Shown: positions 24,115 to 35,367 of the stretch, in pieces | Numbering within the stretch: position 1 is the stretch's first letter | Layout of the letters: every line of letters starts with the position of its first letter | Source of the DNA: Watersipora subatra | Lineage: Eukaryota; Bryozoa; Gymnolaemata; Cheilostomatida; Watersiporidae | Assembly: GCF_963576615.1 (NCBI RefSeq) | Contig: NC_088712.1 | Span: 10,112,541-10,176,540 of the forward strand | Length of the DNA: 64,000 nucleotides | Direction: 5' to 3' | Position numbers and translations under genes: made by a program | Notes under the pieces: generated by a model | Seen by the model: the letters and a program-made list of their open reading frames with translations, nothing else | Database searches by the model: none | What the model was told of the DNA's origin: nothing

Positions 24115-27100
24115 GGACAACCACGCCCTTAATGTCAATTTATGTCAAGTTTTTTTTTTCATTTAGATAGCAAAGTTTAATTTGCAAAAGGAAGAAAATA
24201 AAAATATGTTTTATGTATACCACACTAAAGTGCAGCAAAAATATAACTTCACTGTCGTAAGAACAAGGTCTACCTCTCCGATTTTCTATTCAAAGAGGTT
24301 TAATCTAATAGTAAAATATCGCTTCTAACAATACTTCAAATTCTGACTGTCAGATCAATATATATACTCTAATACATGCACAAAATAGTTGCACAGTTAC
24401 AGTCCTATTAGTTGTGTGCTGTCAACACCTAAAGATTTTCATGACGAAAGACACTGCCAGAATATTAGTATACATAGAGATAACTATATCTGTCATTTTC
24501 TCTCGCAAGTGTTGGAGTGAGTTTGATATTTTCAAGGCTAACAACAATATGTTAATATTATAAACAATATTGGAAATGATTTTGAGAACTTGTAAAAACC
24601 CTACCTTAATTTTTACCTTATTTGCTTTTTTTATGTTATAGGAGCGTTTACTGTAGTTCCATTGAAGCGAATTCTGACATTTCTAACCTAGAAATCCTAG
24701 CAGATTACCAGAGCTTTATGTGTTTCTTATGTTGAGTTTAGTGTAAAAAGAGGTCTGTTCCATAGAATATTGAGATCAAGTGGCAATCATACAATTTCAA
24801 ATTGCTACAGGAATGTACCATAATCTATCTGATAAGAAAATATGCAATGCGCCTTTTACACAGTATACATTAAGGAAAGGACAATTGCCCTTGAAAAACC
24901 CGGTAAAGGACATTGTCATAAAAGTGATATTACATTTTGTGTTGTAAGTGTAAACATTTGTGATCTGATAAAAATGGCAGAAATCTTAAGAAACTTTGTG
25001 CTTAATCAGGGTTAATCACTCGCAGTTCATCTGCAGGAGATTGAGATATGTTGGTAATATTAAAGAGTTAATAGAAAGTAGTCTTCTTTTCTATGTTTAT
25101 GCATATCTCATTTATTTTTTGTTAGAGTATATTTATTGCTACATTCTTTGAACTTCTGAAAGTCGTTTTTACAATTTGATGATAAATGTTAAGCATCTGT
25201 TAAACATTACTACTTTATAAATATTCACTGTTCCATATTATATTCTACTCCATAATATCAAACATTAAACATTTCTCTAACGAAAATAGAAGAGTATCTT
25301 GGCGACGTGCCAATAAAGCCAATTAGCGAATAGTCAATAGAAATGGACATTGTTGTTTTAGCATTACCTGGCTAAATAGGGCGTTTTTGTTAGACACAGC
25401 CCTAAACCTATTAACTATAAAAGCTAAAAGCTATAAAATACTATAACTATTAAAGTATAGGTAATAAGTCTATAGACGAAATGTCTCGGCTGGTAACAGA
25501 AACTTCCTTTCGGCTGAGCATGTAGTTTAAAGGAAAAAAACATGAATGTCTATCTACATGTATTTCACTGTGTTTCCATGTGGAGGTTTATCCACATGCT
25601 GCGATACAGGTGAATTATAAATACAATATTATGTTGCTATCATGATATAACCTACTGTCAACTAGTACAGTCGTTGCTAGAACCAAGGCTTCAGTTTACC
25701 TATGTGAATAGAACTTTAACATTGCATCATCATTATGTTGATCAGAAGTTTATCAGAATTAATTCTAAATTGGCCAAAAATTAATAAAATAATAATAAAA
25801 TAATAAATAATAAAATAAAAAAGGTAATAAGAGGGAATAAAATCCCATTAACACTAAATGTAAGTGTAATAATAATGAAATCATAAATAATAAATGTTAA
25901 TTTAATAGTAATGAAATCAAGATTTGATATAGATATGAATGACTTTCTTGTAAGGTCTCAACTCTTTGAATATTTCTGGTGTAAACTTGAACTTAATGTA
26001 TGCCCCATTATATTAACATGAATAATGTTATACCGCAATAGCTCACGAAACAGCAATATTTTGCTGAGTTATTTGTTGAATTATTATTTGTTCAATTTTT
26101 GTTTTGCTGTAAATTTGTTTACATATTCTAAAACATCAAATGCAAAAAACTATATTGATGCTGGTCTGAAACTATGTTTGTTGTTAGATAGAAGGTGGAA
26201 TTGTTGTAATAAGCGTTACTGCTTCATCACTATTCACTGCTCCAGACTATATTCTATTATATCAATCGGTAAACATCTCCGTAGTGGGTGAGTTTCTTGG
26301 CAACATGCCAATTGACTTAATTAGGCAGTAACCAATAGAAATAAAATATTGTTGTAGTAGGTTTAAAAAATGTTATGTTAGACACAATGTCTCAGATGGC
26401 TACAAAAACTTCCTTTGCTCACAGCAAGTACTTCAAAGAGAAAACACACTGAATGCTCGTCTATATTACTTCCATGATGTGGTTAATCTGCAGTTTGGTA
26501 TTTTTTCACAATATAGAAACAGCAAAAAATGGTCAGTCAAGTGAAGTTTGTCACTCGGATACTTTAGCCAACGTTACATGCTTGCAAACAATAGAGCTGA
26601 CGCTTCCGAATTATGTACAAATTTAAAGTCAAAGCTAATTCCATTTTAAGAAATTTCACAAACCATTCGCTCCTACTCTAAAAACTTTGCTGCTAAGTAA
26701 ATAAGCAGTGCTGCTAAAACCTTTATCATATAAGTCTAAATGTTTTTAAATAATTACCTGCAATAATCCACAACAGGCAATATTTCAGTACCAATTCAAA
26801 CACTTATCGTGAGGTAACTCAGAGTGCACACAACTTCAAATATGAATCATCGGCACAATGGAGACATGATGAATATTAACTTTGAGAATTGATATGATGC
26901 TATTGGAAAACCTGAACATAATAATAACCCTTGTCTAGTGACTTTTGCTTCAATAGAAAAGGAACTATTATCAGTTATTCAGAGGTTGTGTGCGCTTGTC
27001 TACCATAGCACAATAAGTGTTCAATCAGAATTATTCATATTTTAAAAAATTGTGAAAAATTAAAGAAAAAAATGGTCAGAATTTATATTTCTAACAAAGA

Positions 27101-28131
27101 TTTATTAAATTATATTAAGTGTAAAGGCTATCATACCTATAACGATTTCTATATTGTATATACAAAAGAGATTTTCACTTGAGCACATATAGAATTCTTA
27201 AATGCTTGATTGGATGACCAAAAGTTTAACCTTATTATATGTTAGTGTTACACATAAGTCATGAGCACACCACTGGTTAATTTTTTACTTTGAGCAGTAG
27301 TAGTATTAGTACCAATTACCAGTTAAAGACATGTTATCCCAATTGCTCACCAAACACACTGCAAATTCAATATTACAAATGGTGAATTTTATAAATAATG
27401 AGATATCTTTGTAGCAGCTCAAGAAAAAAAATACCAACATTTTTCAGCTATCAAAATTTTATATTGGAATGCAATCCCAAAAAATGATTGTGTTAACAGA
27501 TCTTTATATAGGTTTTGCAACGAGTTCCAAACATTGATTTAAAAAGTTTAAAATACAGTAGACGCTCATAGAACATTAATAACATTCACGTAATGGTTAT
27601 TTTACATTATTTGAACAATAAAATATAGGAAGATTGCTTAAGTTGTTCCAAGATCATTCTGAACTTTCTCCTTTAGCCATACAACTGAACAAAAGAGAAA
27701 CTTAGTTTTTTTATTTTTTAGCTGTATCGTGATTGTAATATTATTTGTTTGCATCAACAGCTCATACCCTTCTTTTGTTAGTTGTATTGGTTTTATAGGC
27801 TAAGATTGCAGTATTTTTACCAACAAGTATATGGAGAACACACACATTAGACATGATTTATATTTATTTTTAGAATAAAAAGTTTGGTGTCTGCCTGTTT
27901 GTGGTTTATCTGTATCCACGGGTCAATGTTAGGATAAAAGATAACGTTTTTAGTACTCGTAACTCGCGACATTAAGATTGGTAGGCCGACGCTGCAATGC
28001 CTGCACAAACTAATTGCCTTTAAATATTTATCCACAATTGCACAACTACACGTTGTCTGTTTTTTCGACAAATCTGACGATCTACACATCACGACAAAAT
28101 AAATGCCATGGAAATTGTATAAAAAAAGATA
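24115..28131. other. No gene seen
   Basis: AT-rich, with simple AATAA-type runs (25780-25830) and the diverged duplication at 25190-26500. No exon with conserved protein sequence recognised on either strand. Confidence 0.5.
25190..26500 (+). repeat. Diverged direct duplication, about 1 kb apart
   Basis: 25200-25600 matches 26215-26480: tattcactg(t/c)tcca, then cttggc(g/a)ac(g/a)tgcca, ccaata(g)aaat, gttagacaca, atgtctc and acaaaaacttcctt/acagaaacttcctt in the same order. The first copy has an extra stem-like insert (25410-25475). No coding potential seen. Confidence 0.65.
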
Positions 28132-29454
28132 CCATATAATCTCTATTTGTAACCAAACTATATTTGAGCGATTCTTCTAGTTGGACCGCCGCAATGAGAG
28201 AAGGGTTGTAAGAAAGTGTTCTACTCTCTATTTGAGCGCTACCTCCATTTAATTGCCACCTGGACAATCTTTTATCTTTATGAATTCATAATCTAAACTG
28301 ATCAGCAGAAAAGTGTCCACAAAATTGAATTAATACAGAACTGTTCACATCAAAAACAATCAATTCTGTCGGTCCACAACTCCAAAGCTTTTCTCTTTGT
28401 TCATGAAAGCTCAAAAGAAAAACAGAATATAAATAACTAATAACTGTCTCAAGCTAATAGTGATTTCGATTTAACATGGTGTTTTTACACTTAAAGTGTA
28501 TGTATCTAATAATTAAATTTGCGATGATAGATGAATGACTAGTCTTAGGTCAAAGGTTATGTTTAGTGAGAAAGACTTCTATGCGTAGCATTTGTGCTGA
28601 ATGCAACGCATAAAAGTTTTGCCTTGCAAAATAACTTTTTGGATGCTAATATTGGCTAGTTCAGCAGTTTAGATGAAGAATTGAAGTCCCAAAAATGTGC
28701 GGAAGGTTGGCTATTGAACAAACAAAAGAAGTTTGTTTCTTTGAAAGACACAACCAGGACGCAGATACAGTATCTACGCTAGTGATGCAAATACATTTGT
28801 TTTAAAAATTTTAACTTTAGTTTCTGCATGTAATATAAATATGGTTTGTTTACGTCACTTGTTCATTAGTATATAATTGCAGCAATTGATAGATTATCAT
28901 TTTATAATTTATATAAGTTCTTTCCAGTCGTTATAAGATAACGACTGGAAAGATATTTTCCTCAGTTTCTCAATGCATACCTAGTAAAAAATATTTTGTA
29001 AGTTAGCAGATTTGTTGCGTCTAAAAGGTTTAGTATCGCTTTATAAAAAAAAAGAGGGCAAAATATTGGCGACATTTGTTTCGCCAGAGAAGAGACTAAA
29101 TTGATAGATTATCATTTTATAATTTATATAAGTTCTTTCCAGTCGTTATAAGATAACGACTGGAAAGATATTTTCCTCAGTTTCTCAATGCATACCTAGT
29201 AAAAAATATTTTGTAAGTTAGCAGATTTGTTGCGTCTAAAAGGTTTAGTATCGCTTTATAAAAAAAAAGAGGGCAAAATATTGGCGACATTTGTTTCGCC
29301 AGAGAAGAGACTAAATTTATTGTTTCAAAAATTTGAAGAGCAACTTGAAAAATACAATGCCAGCTTCTTTTTGAACTCTACCTCCAATTGACTGCCACTA
29401 TAAAGAAAATCTTGAAAAGTAAAGTGTCACGGCGTTCAATTAGAGGTTTTATGG
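28132..29454. mobile_element. TA-flanked TIR element (CCATAAAACCTCTAATTG family)
   Basis: 1323 bp between TA dinucleotides. The right end, inverted, reads ccataaaacctctaattgaa; the left is a degenerate ccatataatctctatttg. A second inner match occurs (ctacctccatttaattgcca against tggcagtcaattggaggtag inverted). Holds an exact 215-bp tandem duplication. Tc1/mariner or pogo-type by TA duplication. No transposase seen. Confidence 0.6.
28884..29313 (+). repeat. Exact 215-bp tandem duplication containing a hairpin
   Basis: Copies at 28884-29098 and 29099-29313 appear identical by eye, including a run of nine A. Each carries a palindrome with arms ctttccagtcgttat and ataacgactggaaag, spacer aag. 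Identity implies a recent duplication, an assembly artefact, or conversion. Confidence 0.85.
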
Positions 29455-29622
29455 TAGTTTGCTATGATACCATCCATAAGAGCAAGCCCAAACCTAATTC
29501 TGTCTTTGTCTAGTAATACCAGCACACTCTTACGATTAAGGGAGACGTTGTGAGATCAAAAACTAGAGTTATCAGCTCTTCTGATGCAGCCACTCAATTG
29601 TCAAGAGTTCGCAATCAGAGTA

Positions 29623-30557
29623 CAGTGCACCCTCAGAATGCAATTTTCCTGATACACAATTTTTTCACTTTACAAAGTGGAACATGACCAATTTTTTTAC
29701 CTCACCACATCAATCTTTTTTACACTTTACAATTTCAACAAAGTTTTTGCCTGATTTTAAATTTGGCAGTTGGTGTGCTTATTATGTACATACATCAAAA
29801 TAATAAAAGCGCAAAAGTGTGGTTTACTGGAAATATTTACACTACTCTTGAAAAAAAAACGATGACTGATATTTTCACGTTTAGAATTTCTTATGTGTGA
29901 AACAACAACGGCAACATTTACCCAATAAAACAGCTAGCAAAGTTGGAATTGCAATCGCTTCAAGGAGAAGGTGAGTAGTCAGACAACTTCTCTTAACCAG
30001 CTAACAAAAGTTCACTTCATTACGAAAATGGCATCATTCGTGCTTTTTGGCCGATTTAAGATGGAAAAGTTTCAAACCGGTCCGCTAAAAATTATAGTAA
30101 AAGCAAAGATAAAAATGGAAATGTGACATAATTTTAGTGATAAAATGTAGAAATTCATCAAAATAGTTTGAAATACACACTAAATTTTAGCATGAAGAAT
30201 GAATGTTTAGTAAGCAAACTTGTTTGAGGTGAATTCTAGGTTCATGTTATACGTACGTCTGTCTTGAAGGTGAGAACTCTCTATGGCCCATTATAATGTT
30301 ACTTTTTTGCAGATCATAACAACTTAATATACTAAGTACATTAAATTTACTGTAGGTAACTATAGTTACTAAGGTTGACACACTGTTTTGTCACTGATTT
30401 TTAATATGTACAGCACTTATTTAAACCCTTGACAATTTTTACCAGGGGAATATTTGCATTATACAACTAATATGGTTTCTATACGCCTTCGTACAATTTT
30501 TTTCTCATACAATGCTAACTCTGGAAAAGATCAAAATCGTATCTTGAGGGTGCTCTG
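29623..30557. mobile_element. Tigger/pogo-like non-autonomous element (CAGTGCACC family), copy 2
   Basis: 935 bp. Left end cagtgcaccctcagaatg after TA, right end tatcttgagggtgctctg before TA. Shares internal blocks with 35654-37564, including a run near the right end reading tgtaggtaactatagt. No ORF. Confidence 0.72.
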
Positions 30558-30789
30558 TACTCCAGATCTGTTTTACTGAGAGATAACAATAATTCAAGAG
30601 ATCTACCAAAATATTTTCAACAAAAGTGCTGCGAAAATACTTTTATTTCAAGTTAATTTGTTAGCACCTATGGGAAACTGAAATGAGTATGAGCTGAGCC
30701 TAATTAAGTTTCTTCTAGCTTACTTGGCAGACAACTTAAAGCAAACCTTTACCTGAAATGTCAAAAACTACCTTGTATAATGAAGTAAT

Positions 30790-32612
30790 TCAATATGAAT
30801 CCTATCGGTGCAGATGTAAAGAGTTTCAACTCGTTCTTATGATGTGATGAATACTAGTAGTACATATAATTCAAAATAACACACATAATATTAGCAGCTA
30901 CTGTATGTTGTGCTAAATATGTAGAAACAAATTGTTAAAAAAAATTTCAACCTCAATTTATTGAAGCTCCTAATAATATAGTCACTAATTGAACTGATCC
31001 GATGATATTGAATATATTACATATCAAAAAACTATTTGTGTCTTAAATGTGTTAGGTAGCAAAAAAATCAATACAAAAGAAAAAATTAAAAACAAATGAA
31101 GAACTAATACGGTGTTACAGATGAAAAACTAGGTCACCTTGACATTCAATATATTTTTATACCTCGTGTACTGAAATCAAAATTATATCAGTTTATTTCA
31201 AGGCAGTCGAATCTTATTCACATAGTGTATATAGTATTTTTAACAGGAAGCATTATCTTGTAAAGTTTCTATTGTTAATAATATTTTATCATTGTTCTTA
31301 GTGCAAAAAATTTTAATACGACTAACAATAATGTCGAAACTATACATTGTATTAATTGCTAAGAAGGAAAATTATATAAAATGCATATTTTGTTTTGTGA
31401 ATCACAAGCAGCAAAATTAAGGTGCGGAGAGACAATTATTCATGATAAGGTAATTAATCTTTGTGGTGCAGCAAATTACAGCCTTTTATGGAACATAGGC
31501 GAGCTACATGGAAACCCTCCTGCCAACAGGAATAGAATGTTTTTGGATTTTGCAGAGTAGCTTATAGTTTATGATGAAAAAGAGAAAGCAGCAACTCAGA
31601 CTGATGAAGCAGCAGTTATGGTTGTAGCTTAAAGACTAATATGTTATTACTATTGTGGTTAGCTACAATTAGTCTGTTTTCAGAGATGTCCATGCCAAAC
31701 ACCCGACCATTATCAATAGCGCTGTTTGTCAACTCTGAGACTACCTCACCTACAATATTATAAGTAATATCATCAGTCAGATCCTATTTATGATTTTAAC
31801 TCTATTTAAAATAGTTTAATTTAATTGACGAAAGGTTTAGAGTGGTGTGTTCTTCAGTCACTCAGGAAAATAGCTAATCTTAGACTTATCCTCCCTTCAC
31901 CTAGATTCATCCATCACTGAGCTGCCATAGAATTACACAGCAGCTAATTAGTTGGATGTGTTTTGGAAGACTGCATGAAACTATTTGTTGTAAAAATACA
32001 GTTAATGTTTTAAGGCTAGAGCACTATTACAGACTGCAAAAAAAAACTTTTGACAATTTTTCATTCATTATTGCAGCGCTTTTTGTGAATAAATATTGTT
32101 AATTTTTATTCAGTGCAAGTTTCATACTTACTTTAACCTTGTAACTTTCCCAGTTCTGCTCTACTTTATTGAGTTACGTTACGCTGAGCTGAGATCACAG
32201 CACTAGCCTGATTACTTTTAGAGCAAGCCTCTCCTAGCTTGATAGGCTGCCCTTCAAAGACCCCGCCATTCGTAATACAATAGACTAAGTACCAGCTGAC
32301 TGGGTTACGCACATGGTGCAAACAACTAGTACATAATATCATGATATCAAGAACATGATGCGGATTACCAGTACCTAATATTAGGTTGTCTCTTACAGTC
32401 ATAGGAATGTTGGCATGAAGCCAGCCACTACAAATAAGACAGGGTTAATCGAAGAGAGAAGATAACTTCCAATAATAAGTTACACATGTGGTTTAATTTA
32501 CACAGACTGGGTATCAAAGGCTAGTGAGCAATTATATGAGCTCTATTCAATAAGTAATGTGAATTAGTTGCAAAAAATTATATTATAATGTAAGTAGAAG
32601 CTTACACTAGTG
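30790..32612 (+). repeat. Tandem duplication of the terminal-exon block, copy 1
   Basis: Aligns with 33283-35367. Shared landmarks: aatcctatcggtgca at each left end, the terminal exon, cactcagaaaa/cactcaggaaaa, accagctgactgggtt, cttacagtcataggaat and tattcaataagtaatgt near the right end. It carries exon 8b. Confidence 0.8.
31616..31749 (-). CDS. Gene B exon 8b: duplicated alternative terminal propeller exon
   Basis: Second intact copy of the terminal exon: 134 nt, acceptor tattgtag, same phase (G/GT gives Gly), 43 codons, TAA. Reads EVVSELTNSAIDNGRVFGMD then ISENRLIVANHNSNNILVFK and LQP. It is 27/43 identical to exon 8a in protein, with no frameshift or stop. AATAAA lies about 420 nt downstream (31192-31197). 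It could be an alternative last exon of gene B, or the relic of a lost paralog; both readings fit. Confidence 0.72.
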
Positions 32613-32715
32613 TTAGTGTGTGTTAGTGTGTGTTAGTGTGTGTTAGTGTGTGTGTTAGTGTGTGTGTGCGTGTGTTAGTGTTAGTGCGTGTGTGCATGCG
32701 TGTGCATGTGTGATC
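32612..32715 (+). repeat. GT-rich compound microsatellite
   Basis: Repeats of gtgttagtgtgt grading into (GT)n with cgtgtgc interruptions; sits at the junction between the two terminal-exon blocks. Confidence 0.88.
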
Positions 32716-33282
32716 ATCAGTGGGTTTTTCAAACCAATTTTTACAGAAGATAGCTTTTTACAAGAGCGATCAAGTTGAAGCTTCAATTTCAAACTGACAG
32801 GTGGACAGCATCAGGTGGGGTAAAGGACTTATGAAGGATATCTTGAATGATGTCTTTGAGGGATATCAATTTAAAAGAACAATGATAATCCCTATTAGAA
32901 CAGGCTCAGTAATGAATGTAACTCCGTTGAGGGACATTGGCATACTGCCAAGCTTGAGGCCGCATTGTCACGAGCTTATAATCTAGAAGGAAAAGTTTTA
33001 TTGCTGACCCTCTCAATTCAATGGCTTCAGTATCAGGGTTTTCCAGATCTGACTTGTTGAGAGAGCACAAATATATATAGTTACTAGCTCTTGCCAACAA
33101 TAAGTTTTTTCGAAATCGTAGGATTATGTTTTAATCTTATAAGTAATTTGAGAACGCCGGAAAAAACTGAAATGGATTTAAGTCGCTCTTCAATCACTTT
33201 CTTCAAGTAAACTTGGCACGCAGCCAGAAGCAAAGCTTCCTCTGAAATGCTGAGAGCTAGTCCATAAGCTATCATTTGATAG

Positions 33283-35367
33283 TAATCCTATCGGTGCAAC
33301 TGCAGAAAATTCAAACATATTTTAAGGATGTGAAACTTTTGATGAAAATCAGCAGTACGTACATGTAAGTCAAGATAATATACACAGATGAGTAGCTACT
33401 GACTGCTGTGTCAAGCATGTAGAAATGGAAAGTTAAGAGCTTTTCCAGCTTACTTCTTATTTAATGTAATACAGTTGACCCTCCTTATTTAATTTTAATT
33501 TGTTCTATAGTGTTATCATGCTGAGGCAAAAATGTTTGATAGACGGGTATAAAAACTCATAGTAAATATCTAATGCAACCTTCTCCTGGTATAAAATATC
33601 AAAATTTTATAAATGGTTTTACTTATTAAAAGTTTATGGGTTTAGGGTTATTAGTATGAATGACAGGAAAGAACTTTGTCTTCCACATCGTAAGGAAAAC
33701 AAATTGTAAAACAGGGGCATCTTAACCAAGTTTATTTTGTATTAAGTTTAATATTTGAACTAACAATAATTAGTAATAATGGTAATAACGAACTGAATTT
33801 ATTATATATAGCAATAGGATAATTACAGCTTCGATTTTCAGAGTATAAATAATGGTAAGCATGGAAGAAGCGACAAATATGAATGAAGAATGAAAACTGC
33901 TACTGATGACAAAGGTACAAAAAAGGTCAATTGAAATACAACATATTTTATAACAATGTGTACTAACAACAATAGTATATCAGCTTATATCAAAGCAGCC
34001 AAATTTTATTAATTTTTAGTTCTTAATGGGAAGCATTATCCTCTAATGTCTCTACTGTTAGTAATATTTGATCATTGTTCATATAGCAAAAAAATACAGA
34101 AGGATTGATAATAATGTCAAAACTATTTATCTTATCAACTCGTAAAAGCGGAAAACTTAAAAACTGAAAATTTTCTTCATTAATCAACCAATTAGAATCA
34201 CAAGCACCCAAGTTCAGGGGTGAGGGACAGCTATTCATTTCAAGCTCATTAAATTTGGTGTATAGCAGGTTACAGTCTTTATATCAAAGAGTTGCCAACT
34301 ATATGTAGGCTACATTGAAACCATCCTTCTAACATTGATTCTTCTCTCCTAATTTTTATAGAAAAGCTTATAGTTCATATTAAAAAAGAGAAGGCAGCAA
34401 TTCAGACTGATAAAGCAGCAGCTATGGTTGTAGTTGGAAGACTGCTATGTTCTCGTTCAAATAGTTAGCAACAATCAGTCTGTCTCCAGAGATGACCACA
34501 TTAAACACAGCGCCACTCTCAATAGCGCTGTCTGTCAGCTCTGCAACTACCTCAGCTACAATATAATAAGTATTTTCAACAGTTACAGCATATTCATGAT
34601 TTCAACCCACTGTAACATAATTTAATTCAATTTGATTAAAGGTTTGCACTGTATTCTTCAGTCACTCAGAAAAACAGGTGATGTTAGATTTAACCTTTCT
34701 TCACATAGATTTATCCATCACTGAACTGGCATAGAACTACGCTACAGCCAATTAGTTGGACGCGTTGTGGATGGCTGTGTGAAATGTTTGTCATAAAAAA
34801 ATCAATAAAGTTCTAAGGCTAAAACTTCATTCTATTCTGCAGCAAAAGTTGGACAAGTTTTTGTTCATTATTTTATAGCTTATTCTGAAAAAAAAGAATT
34901 TTCTTTATTCATGGCCAGCTGCATACTTCAACTTTGTCTCTTCTCCAGTTATGCTCAATCTTATTGAATTATGTTTACACTAAGCCGAGAGTGCAGCACT
35001 AGCTTACCTACTATTAGGACAAGCTTCTTGCTTGAAAGGCTGCCCTTGAAAAGGCCAGTCAGGCATAACAAAAGTTGAGTAAAGACCAGCTGACTGGGTT
35101 TTGAACATGATACAGACAATTAATACCTAATATGATGTTATCTCTTACAGTCATAGGAATATTGGCATGATGCCAAATGTCTGCTATAAAAAACAGTCAA
35201 GAGCAAAGTGAAGATCACTTCCAGATAGAAGTTATATGTGTGGCCTGCAGTTCAAGGCTTACCACCCAAGGCTAAAAAGCATGTATATGAGTTCCATTCA
35301 ATAAGTAATGTAAACCAGTTTATAAAATAGTTTATATTGTAAATAGAAGCCTACGCTAATTTTATTT
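33283..35367 (+). repeat. Tandem duplication of the terminal-exon block, copy 2
   Basis: Counterpart of 30790-32612 carrying exon 8a. Between the copies (32613-33282) lie a GT microsatellite and sequence with no recognised content. Confidence 0.8.
34422..34555 (-). CDS. Gene B exon 8a: terminal propeller exon and stop
   Basis: 134 nt: two bases completing the exon 7 codon, 43 codons and TAG. Acceptor is tattgtag. Reads EVVAELTDSAIESGAVFNVV then ISGDRLIVANYLNENIAVFQ and LQP-stop, a typical closing NHL blade (DRLIVAN, AVFQL). An AATAAA hexamer lies about 410 nt downstream (34005-34010 on this strand). Phase matches exon 7 exactly. Confidence 0.8.

Noticed and set aside
32166..32402. Minus frame containing MTVRDNLILG, recalling an ABC-transporter TVRDNI-LG motif
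   Set aside because: No Walker or signature motifs nearby, and the duplicate at 34980-35180 has stops in the same frame. Read as intron/flank of the duplicated terminal-exon block.
33084..33275. Minus frame MIAYGLALSISEEALLLAAC, recalling a transporter membrane segment
   Set aside because: Single short frame between the duplicated blocks with no supporting neighbour exon or paralog.
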